Shown one piece after another: positions 1 through 5,123 of a DNA stretch of 8,178 nucleotides. Numbering within the stretch: position 1 is the stretch's first letter; each line of letters begins with the position of its first letter. The DNA lies in contig CAJTJZ010000043.1 in assembly GCA_910576895.1 (NCBI GenBank), forward strand, positions 18,839 through 27,016. Direction: 5' to 3'. Origin of the DNA: an uncultured Lachnospiraceae bacterium (GTDB lineage: Bacteria > Bacillota > Clostridia > Lachnospirales > Lachnospiraceae). The translations under genes and the position numbers were made by a program. The notes under the pieces were generated by a model. It saw only the letters and a program-made list of their open reading frames with translations, made no database searches and was not told the origin of the DNA.

Positions 1-258
1 TTAATTGATCTCTGTAATGGTTATAGCAACAATGCAGCACCATTTTTATTAGATGCTAGAGTAGAAAATCATTTAATAACATCATTAGAGAAACGTGCAG
101 TAAATAGTACAAAAAATATGATTTCTATTCTTAATAAAAATGAATGCCAATACAAACTTGTATTGGCAGATACTGATTTTCCAGAAGGTTTGGAAACAAG
201 TGTTATGATGGAATTGGAAGAATGTGCAAGGCAGGGAACAATTATAGAGAAATTTTAA
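1..258 (+). CDS. C-terminal fragment of an unrecognised protein
   Basis: An open frame runs from the first base to a TAA at 256-258 and gives 85 residues; the start lies outside the window. I do not recognise the family. The visible part is soluble-looking, mixed hydrophilic and helical, with no membrane segment or obvious catalytic motif. It begins LIDLCNGYSNNAAPFLLD and ends ECARQGTIIEKF. It contains three cysteines, at residues 5, 51 and 76 of the fragment. It is convergent with the PRPP synthetase gene, leaving a gap of only 39 bases. The reading is supported by an uninterrupted frame and ordinary low-GC codon use, and the opposite strand offers nothing better here. The function cannot be given. 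Confidence 0.7.
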   Translation, partial: LIDLCNGYSNNAAPFLLDARVENHLITSLEKRAVNSTKNMISILNKNECQYKLVLADTDFPEGLETSVMMELEECARQGTIIEKF

Positions 259-297
259 AATTATCTTTAGGCAAATAAATATAGATAGTTATAGTAT

Positions 298-1461
298 TTA
301 TTTATGTTTTTGCAGCAATTTTTGGATTTTTGCTGTTGGATTTGTGATATCAGTGACAGAAGTATCATGATTAATAGTATCAATAATTAAAGCAATATAT
401 TTACTTAAATCAACACAAGAATAATATGGTTTTGATAAAAGTTCTGGGGACTGATACGTTAGATTTGTAGTAAAAATCTGGCTAATAAGTCCCTTTTGAA
501 ATGCATCATCAAATTTTTCAAGTCCTTCTGTAAATAAGCCATAAGTTGCTGCAATATAAATATTATGGGCATTTCGCTTTTTTAATTCACTGGCAACATC
601 TAAAATACTCTCACCAGAAGCAATCATATCATCTAAAATAAAAACATCCTTTCCTTTGACAGAATTTCCAAGAAATTCATGAGCTACAATGGGATTTTTT
701 CCATTAACAATCGTGGAATAATCACGCCGTTTATAAAACATTCCAATATCAAGTCCAAGAACGGTAGCATAATAAACAGCACGATTCATACCACCTTCAT
801 CTGGACTAATAATCATCATATGTTCTGAATCAACAATGGCGTTTTTTACAGCATCAAAAAAGGAACGTAAAAATTGAAGTGTTGTAAAAAAATTATCAAA
901 GCCGCAAAGTGGAATTGCATTTTGTACTTTTGGATCATGTGCATCAAAAGTAATGATATTTTTTACCCCCATTTTAGAAAGCTCCTGTAATGCAAGAGCA
1001 CAATCAAGGGATTCTAAATTATTGCGTCTATGTTGACGGCTTTCATATAAAAATGGCATAATAACATTGATCCTATGTGGATGGCCACTACAAGCACCAA
1101 TAATACGTTTTAAATCCTGAAAATGATCATCCGGTGATTTATGATTTTCTTTACCATAAATGGAATAGGAAATATTATAGTTTACAACATCGGATAAAAT
1201 AAACAGATCCGTTCCACGAACAGATTCTAAAAGGCTTCCTTTGGCTTCTCCTGTACCAAAACGGGGAAGTTCAAATTTTGCAAGATAGGTAGATTGTTCA
1301 TATCCAGAAGTGGAAAGTGTTTTTGGATATTTTTTTAATTTCTGTTTTCTGGAAGAAACGATTTGTTTGTCAATAGATTTCCCAAGAGCAGTTACACTAT
1401 CAAGAGCAGCAAGTTTTAAAGGAGCTACGGGAAGATTTTCTAAAAAGTGAGATGGATTCAT
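298..1461 (-). CDS. prs: Ribose-phosphate pyrophosphokinase (PRPP synthetase), long clostridial form
   Basis: Transfers pyrophosphate from ATP to ribose 5-phosphate, making PRPP for purine, pyrimidine, NAD, histidine and tryptophan synthesis in the cytosol. The two-domain phosphoribosyltransferase fold is recognisable from ordered motifs: RGTDLFIL (82-89), the flexible-loop counterpart YESRQHRR (139-146), TFDAHDP (171-177, matching the DLH metal/ATP motif), SPDEGG (219-224), KRRDY (244-248) and the PRPP loop DDMIASGES (277-285). Length is 387 residues against about 315 for the usual bacterial enzyme. The surplus is mainly about 75 residues at the N-terminus, a form I associate with Clostridia. 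Start choice: ATG at 1461, with GGAGGT ending 11 bases upstream. It is monocistronic as far as the window shows, with a promoter at 1533-1561. Several motif residues differ from the Bacillus subtilis enzyme, so altered kinetics or regulation is possible, but the family assignment is firm. Confidence 0.88.
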   Translation of the reverse strand: MNPSHFLENLPVAPLKLAALDSVTALGKSIDKQIVSSRKQKLKKYPKTLSTSGYEQSTYLAKFELPRFGTGEAKGSLLESVRGTDLFILSDVVNYNISYSIYGKENHKSPDDHFQDLKRIIGACSGHPHRINVIMPFLYESRQHRRNNLESLDCALALQELSKMGVKNIITFDAHDPKVQNAIPLCGFDNFFTTLQFLRSFFDAVKNAIVDSEHMMIISPDEGGMNRAVYYATVLGLDIGMFYKRRDYSTIVNGKNPIVAHEFLGNSVKGKDVFILDDMIASGESILDVASELKKRNAHNIYIAATYGLFTEGLEKFDDAFQKGLISQIFTTNLTYQSPELLSKPYYSCVDLSKYIALIIDTINHDTSVTDITNPTAKIQKLLQKHK

Positions 1462-1532
1462 AATAAAATTTTACCTCCGAAAATACTATGTAAATAAATA
1501 GATAAATAAAGTAGCGTATTTCTTATAATGTT

Positions 1533-1561
1533 ATGATATCATGGGTAAACAAGAACGTCAA
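1533..1561 (-). promoter_or_regulatory. Sigma-A-type promoter for prs
   Basis: On the minus strand TTGACG (1561-1556) is followed after 17 bases by TATCAT (1538-1533). The expected start of transcription is near 1526, giving a 5' leader of about 65 bases ending in the GGAGGT ribosome binding site at 1478-1473. I see no hairpin or riboswitch-like fold in that leader. No PurR-like operator could be recognised by eye. Confidence 0.6.
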
Positions 1562-1645
1562 GCCTATAAAGAGTTTGAGTTTCTAAAATAAAATAATCTT
1601 ATAACGTGATAAAAAATGCAAAACAGAAAGCTATAAAAATAAATA

Positions 1646-1674
1646 TTGACAATTGTATTGTCTTTTTTTATACT
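1646..1674 (+). promoter_or_regulatory. Sigma-A-type promoter for the SpoIID-like gene
   Basis: TTGACA (1646-1651), a 17-base spacer and TATACT (1669-1674) make a near-consensus vegetative promoter, with transcription expected from about 1681, some 116 bases before the TTG start. I looked for a sigma-E-like promoter, as expected for a classic sporulation spoIID gene, and found only a poor partial match near 1726-1758. The rest of the 1462-1796 gap is AT-rich and holds nothing else I can support. Confidence 0.6.
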
Positions 1675-1796
1675 TTCTATGACTTATCTTTTGAAGGATA
1701 GTTGCGAATAATCTATGGTAAATAAGCATATATTGCATTATTCCAATTGATTCAAATATAGATAAAAGTACTTATTATATAGAAAGGTGTGGTTTT

Positions 1797-3539
1797 TTGA
1801 AGCGGAAAAAGATGTATCTTTTTATGGAATTAGCGGTGCTATTTCTTATTTTTGTACAATATATTGTAAATCTTACAACGGAAGAAAAAAGAGAAGGACA
1901 AGTAGAGGAAGGACAAGCTGTTTTTCAAGAAATTGAAGAACAAAATAACAATTATAGTACAGAGCAAGAGGATGCAAAAGAAGTTATTTCTCAAGAATTA
2001 GCCAAACAAATAGAGGATGAAAATAATGTTTCAAATCAAATAGAGAGTGAAAATAGTGTTTTTAACGAAAATGAAACGGTAAGTAATAATGTATTATTAA
2101 AGAATAAAACAATAGTAAAAAATAAAGTAACATCGAATGAGAAAGAAGAAAAGAATAGAGCAGAAAACCAAAAGATTCGGGTTCTTTTAAAAACAACAGG
2201 CAATCGAGGATATTATCATGATAGTGTAAAACTTGTTCCATCGGAGGATTGTGTTTTATCTCTTGTTGGAAATTCTAAAAAAACAAAGATATTAAAAGCG
2301 GGAAAATCAGTTACATTTAAAAAATCTTTTTCTTGGCTAAAAAAGGGAACAGTACTTTTAACTCTAAAGAAAAAAGGAACAATAAAAATTAATTCGATTC
2401 GCCGTACTTGCGGAAATCCTTCTTATCGGGGAACATTAGAATTAACAAAAACAAAACAAGGGATTGTTATTATTAATGAACTTTTATTGGAGGAATATCT
2501 TTATGCTGTAGTACCAAGTGAAATGCCAGTTTCTTATGGAATTGAAGCTTTGAAAGTGCAAGCAGTTTGTGCACGCTGTTATGCTTATAGCCAGCTTGGC
2601 AGCAGTGCTATGGAAGGATTTCATGCAGATGTAGATGATAGTACTTCTTATCAAGTTTATAATAATATAGCAGAAACACAGGACTCAAAAAAGGCAGTAG
2701 ATGCAACAAAGGGGCTTGTACCAATCACAGGGGATGGTAAGATGATTACAGCTTATTATTATTCTACTTCCTGTGGATATACAGCAAATATTAGTGATGC
2801 ATGGGAAAAAGAAGACAAAGAAGCAATGGCAGGAAAAACAAAGGAAAGTAATAGCAATACATATCTTATAGGAAAACCGCAATTTATTAAGCAAAAAGAA
2901 GCAGAAAAAAAATTAGATTTATCCAAAGAAGAAAATTTTACCAATTTCTTAGAAAAAGAAACACGTCAGACATATGATAGTGCATTTCCATGGTATCGGT
3001 GGACAGTTTCTATTTCTAAAAAATCATTGCAAGAGTCAATTGAGGAACATTTAGAAAGTCGATGGCTTGCAAATCCATCCATGATAGAAATAATAAAAAA
3101 TGAGAAGAAAAAGAAGGAAAGTAAAGAGGAAGATAGTTATGAAAAGAAAAAGGAGCAATTAGGAGATTTTGAGGAAATAGAACTTGTAAATCGTTCGATT
3201 ACAGGAATGGTTACTTGCATTAAAGTAAAATATAGCAAGGGGGCTATCTTTGTTTATGGAGAATATAATATTCGTTGTTTATTTTCTCCGGGAAATGCAA
3301 AAATTAAACGACAAGATGGTAGTCTTGTCTCAGGGCTTAGTCTACTTCCTAGCAGCTTTTTTTGTATGGAAAAAAAGGGGAAAAATTACAAGTTTAGTGG
3401 AGGAGGCTATGGACATGGGGTTGGTATGAGTCAAAATGGTGTAAAAACAATGGTAGAAAAAGGATATCAATGGAAAGAAATTTTAAAACACTATTATCAG
3501 GGAATTAAAATTACTTCCATTAATGCCTTAAAACAGTGA
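1797..3539 (+). CDS. SpoIID/LytB-domain protein (membrane-anchored peptidoglycan lytic transglycosylase-like)
   Basis: SpoIID-family proteins are lytic transglycosylases that trim peptidoglycan; SpoIID itself acts in forespore engulfment. The start is TTG, chosen because AAAGGTG (1783-1789) sits 7 bases upstream and the residues it adds (KRKK) give the positive end of a membrane anchor at 6-26. An extracytoplasmic Asn/Glu-rich stretch (about 28-125) follows. The SpoIID core includes YLYAVVPSEMP (234-244) with the expected catalytic Glu242, EALKVQAVCAR (250-260), DVDDSTSYQVY (278-288), YYSTSCGYT (321-329) and the C-terminal GGGYGHGVGMSQ (535-546) and ILKHYYQG (562-569). At 580 residues it is far longer than B. 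subtilis SpoIID (about 340). Extra material is the N-terminal stretch and a Lys/Glu-rich insert at about 434-460. The cysteines that flank the DxxH-type zinc site in clostridial SpoIID are absent. It may be a vegetative paralogue, so I withhold the symbol spoIID. Confidence 0.85.
   Translation: MKRKKMYLFMELAVLFLIFVQYIVNLTTEEKREGQVEEGQAVFQEIEEQNNNYSTEQEDAKEVISQELAKQIEDENNVSNQIESENSVFNENETVSNNVLLKNKTIVKNKVTSNEKEEKNRAENQKIRVLLKTTGNRGYYHDSVKLVPSEDCVLSLVGNSKKTKILKAGKSVTFKKSFSWLKKGTVLLTLKKKGTIKINSIRRTCGNPSYRGTLELTKTKQGIVIINELLLEEYLYAVVPSEMPVSYGIEALKVQAVCARCYAYSQLGSSAMEGFHADVDDSTSYQVYNNIAETQDSKKAVDATKGLVPITGDGKMITAYYYSTSCGYTANISDAWEKEDKEAMAGKTKESNSNTYLIGKPQFIKQKEAEKKLDLSKEENFTNFLEKETRQTYDSAFPWYRWTVSISKKSLQESIEEHLESRWLANPSMIEIIKNEKKKKESKEEDSYEKKKEQLGDFEEIELVNRSITGMVTCIKVKYSKGAIFVYGEYNIRCLFSPGNAKIKRQDGSLVSGLSLLPSSFFCMEKKGKNYKFSGGGYGHGVGMSQNGVKTMVEKGYQWKEILKHYYQGIKITSINALKQ
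2007..2066 (+). repeat. Two-copy 30-base in-frame tandem repeat
   Basis: Codons 71-80 and 81-90 of the SpoIID-like gene are a degenerate duplication, QIEDENNVSN then QIESENSVFN. The DNA copies (2007-2036 and 2037-2066) are about 80 percent alike. The repeat lies in the low-complexity linker between membrane anchor and catalytic domain and probably just lengthens it. Confidence 0.65.
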
Positions 3540-3590
3540 AAATAGTATTTATAAAAATAAAAGATATATTCACTTTGGGAGGAAAAAAGA

Positions 3591-4697
3591 ATGTTTTTAC
3601 AAATTTTTACTATGACGCATAAAAAATTTGAGATACCATCGGATTCTATGTATGTTCCTTTACATGTTGGTCGTGCCTTATCAAAGGATTTAGGTTATTT
3701 GGGAGATAATACAGGTGATCATATTTCAACGCTAAATCCATATTATAGTGAATTAACAGGACTTTATTGGATCTGGAAAAATGTGCATAATCTGGATTAT
3801 ATAGGTACTTGTCATTATCGAAGATATTTAGTAAATCATCAAGAGAAGGTATTTACAGAAGCGGAATATCGAGAACTTTTCAAAACATATGATATCATTA
3901 CAACAAAGCGTGTGGAACTAAATCATTCTTACTATTATGGATTTTCTGAGGTACACCATCAAAAGGATTTAGATTTGGCAGCAGATGTCATTCGTAAGTT
4001 ATATCCGCAAGATTATTCTATGTTTGAAAAGCTTGTACATGAAAATGAAACTTATTTTGGCAATATTTTTGTAACATCAAAAAAACTTTATGATAACTAT
4101 TGTGCATGGCTCTTTCCTATTTTTTTTGAAATGCAAAAGCAAATGGATGTATCCTCTTATGATGATTATCATAAACGTGTCTTTGGATTTATTTCGGAAT
4201 TTTTACAGCTTGTATGGATTCGACTACAAAAATGCAAAGTATTGGAATGCCTTGTTGGTATGATTGGAGAAAAAGCAGAAACAAAGGAGATGAAAGAAAG
4301 ACTTGCCGCCTATTTTAAGGAAAAAAATATTTCACTTGCAAAACAGTATTTTATAGAATCATTAAAGAAGCGTCCCGATGTTCTTTTAGAGGCTTCTGAT
4401 ATTACAGGAGAACTTCGGATGTCAATGCAGGTAATTTCCACTTGCGAATTTGAATTGCAAGAATATGGACATTGTATTTTAGATTCTATTTGTGATTTTC
4501 ATGATTTAATGGATTGTTTTACAAAGCTTAATCGGGCAGTTGAGCATTTTAAATGGAGAAAGGAAACAGAATTTGACAAAGAATTTCTTCGCAGTTCTTA
4601 TATTTCTAAAATAGCAATAAATATTGCAGTTACCATTTTATGTAAGGAAGAAGCAGAAGAAGTAAAGAAGCGTATAGTAGAAGTAAAGAAAGGATAG
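3591..4697 (+). CDS. DUF4422 glycosyltransferase-like protein
   Basis: The N-terminal 210 residues carry the hallmarks of DUF4422 (PF14393), a family usually found in capsular or exopolysaccharide clusters and annotated as putative glycosyltransferases. The marks are LHVGRAL (24-30), LGDNTGDHIS (37-46), NPYYSELTGLYWIWKN (49-64), GTCHYRRY (72-79), FGNIFVTSKKLYDNYCAWLFPIFFE (156-180, with the conserved NxF and WLFP) and KRVFGFISEFL (195-205). No signal peptide or membrane segment is evident, so it is probably cytosolic. Residues about 225-368 form a Lys/Glu-rich, helical C-terminal extension that I do not recognise. The ATG is supported by GGGAGG at 3577-3582, 8 bases upstream. It lies 51 bases after the SpoIID-like gene without a terminator, suggesting an operon. 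No other sugar gene lies nearby. The donor and acceptor sugars cannot be inferred. Confidence 0.8.
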   Translation: MFLQIFTMTHKKFEIPSDSMYVPLHVGRALSKDLGYLGDNTGDHISTLNPYYSELTGLYWIWKNVHNLDYIGTCHYRRYLVNHQEKVFTEAEYRELFKTYDIITTKRVELNHSYYYGFSEVHHQKDLDLAADVIRKLYPQDYSMFEKLVHENETYFGNIFVTSKKLYDNYCAWLFPIFFEMQKQMDVSSYDDYHKRVFGFISEFLQLVWIRLQKCKVLECLVGMIGEKAETKEMKERLAAYFKEKNISLAKQYFIESLKKRPDVLLEASDITGELRMSMQVISTCEFELQEYGHCILDSICDFHDLMDCFTKLNRAVEHFKWRKETEFDKEFLRSSYISKIAINIAVTILCKEEAEEVKKRIVEVKKG

Positions 4698-4723
4698 CGA
4701 TAAAAAATGTAAAAATTTTATAT

Positions 4724-4744
4724 AATTCTTGACAAAAAAGAATT
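4724..4744. repeat. Inverted repeat spanning the -35 element of the leader promoter
   Basis: AATTCTT (4724-4730) and AAGAATT (4738-4744) are perfect 7-base inverted arms with a 7-base centre, and TTGACA (4729-4734) lies inside. The position suits a repressor operator. No T-run follows, so it is not a terminator. In DNA this AT-rich the repeat could be chance. Confidence 0.35.
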
Positions 4745-4757
4745 TAAAAGATAAAAT
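4729..4757 (+). promoter_or_regulatory. Strong sigma-A-type promoter of the mutS2-like leader
   Basis: TTGACA (4729-4734) and TAAAAT (4752-4757) are separated by exactly 17 bases. Transcription should begin near 4764, 12 bases before a perfect AGGAGGG. It is 31 bases past the end of the DUF4422 gene and points toward the leader ORF and the MutS2-like gene. Confidence 0.65.
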
Positions 4758-4788
4758 AAGGAAAAATAAAATTTTAGGAGGGTATTGC

Positions 4789-4827
4789 ATGTTAAGTATT
4801 GTTATAATGGAGAAAATTGCAAAATAA
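4789..4827 (+). CDS. Putative 12-residue leader peptide
   Basis: ATG at 4789 is preceded by AGGAGGG (4776-4782) with a 6-base spacing, the best ribosome binding site in the window, and the ORF encodes MLSIVIMEKIAK then TAA (4825-4827). It begins about 25 bases after the predicted transcription start, and everything after it folds into hairpins and terminators before the MutS2-like gene. This is the usual layout of a cis-acting leader peptide whose translation, rather than its product, matters. It has no run of a single amino acid, so amino-acid attenuation of the trp or his kind is unlikely. Sensing of a slowed or drug-bound ribosome fits better. Function is inference; the ORF is too short for coding statistics. 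Confidence 0.5.
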   Translation: MLSIVIMEKIAK

Positions 4828-4839
4828 GTAAATATTGCA

Positions 4840-4873
4840 AGGCTGATTTTAGTTTTATACTAGAGATCTGCCT
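4840..4873 (+). promoter_or_regulatory. Leader RNA hairpin between leader ORF and first terminator
   Basis: AGGC (4840-4843) pairs with GCCT (4870-4873). After a T-T mismatch GAT (4845-4847) pairs with ATC (4866-4868), the stem continues through a G-T and an A-T pair, and after one bulged G TAGT (4850-4853) pairs with ACTA (4859-4862) around a 5-base loop. It starts 12 bases after the leader stop codon, so a ribosome paused at the end of the ORF would cover or abut its 5' arm. Confidence 0.4.
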
Positions 4874-4876
4874 ATT

Positions 4877-4909
4877 TACTGACAAATGAAAAAAATTGTC
4901 GGTATTTTT
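4877..4909 (+). terminator. First intrinsic terminator-like hairpin in the leader
   Basis: TACTGACAA (4877-4885) pairs with TTGTCGGTA (4896-4904): nine base pairs with one G-T, a 10-base loop, then TTTTT (4905-4909) and more pyrimidines. With the promoter at 4729 it would give an RNA of about 145 bases. Stability is moderate, since only three pairs are G-C apart from the wobble. Confidence 0.5.
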
Positions 4910-4987
4910 CTTTCGCCTTATAACTGCTTAATATTGTGGTATCTATTTTCAAAAGTGATAAATATTGTCATGCTTATTTTTGTCTTT

Positions 4988-5016
4988 TTGAAAAAATAGA
5001 GAAATTATATTTATAT
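4988..5016 (+). promoter_or_regulatory. Weaker alternative promoter overlapping the second terminator
   Basis: TTGAAA (4988-4993), 17 bases, TTATAT (5011-5016). Transcription would begin near 5023, inside the 5' arm of the hairpin at 5017-5060, so such an RNA could not form the full terminator. It is the simplest way the MutS2-like gene could be expressed without attenuation. The -10 is a poor match and the region is very AT-rich. Confidence 0.3.
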
Positions 5017-5064
5017 AAAGACCATGGTAATTATCTATGTTTAGGGTAATTATGGTCTTTTTTT
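5017..5064 (+). terminator. Second intrinsic terminator, just before the mutS2-like gene
   Basis: AAAGACCAT (5017-5025) pairs perfectly with ATGGTCTTT (5052-5060). After a GGT bulge AATTA (5029-5033) pairs with TAATT (5047-5051), and CTA (5035-5037) with TAG (5042-5044) around a small loop. Seven T residues (5058-5064) follow. It ends 59 bases before the MutS2-like ATG, and no promoter-like sequence lies between. A terminator in this place is either the stop for upstream transcription or the switch of an attenuator. Confidence 0.75.
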
Positions 5065-5123
5065 ATTTGCGTAAAAAGCAGATAAGCGAAAGATAAAAGA
5101 TAAAAAGAAAGGAATAATTAGAA

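Larger units (their letters stand above)
4764..5123 (+). promoter_or_regulatory. Candidate attenuator leader of the mutS2-like gene
   Basis: This untranslated stretch of about 360 bases between the 4729 promoter and the MutS2-like ATG contains, in order: a Shine-Dalgarno with a 12-codon ORF (4789-4827); two TTGCAA palindromes (4817-4822, 4835-4840) able to pair across the stop codon; a long imperfect hairpin (4840-4873); a terminator-like hairpin (4877-4909); an AT-rich spacer; and a second terminator-like hairpin (5017-5064). GTCTTT (4982-4987) is complementary to the 5' arm AAAGAC (5017-5022) and is a possible antiterminator strand. The order matches leader-peptide-controlled transcription attenuation, but alternative folds were judged by eye only. 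The competing readings are a separate small RNA plus a later promoter at 4988-5016. Confidence 0.45.

Noticed and set aside
259..290. Eight-base inverted repeat between the first partial gene and prs
   Set aside because: Long 16-base loop, all but one pair A-T or G-T, and no proper T-run on either strand; too weak to call a terminator.
1575..1604. TTGAGT and TTATAA as an additional promoter for the SpoIID-like gene
   Set aside because: Weak boxes with an 18-base spacer, and a consensus promoter lies closer to the gene.
1726..1760. Possible sigma-E promoter (GCATAT followed by a CAAATATA-like box) before the SpoIID-like gene
   Set aside because: The -10 matches poorly and the sequence is simple AT-rich DNA; the promoter at 1646-1674 is far better.
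4835..4861. TTGCAA and TATACT as a second promoter inside the leader
   Set aside because: The spacer is only 15 bases, and the sequence is better explained as part of the leader hairpins.
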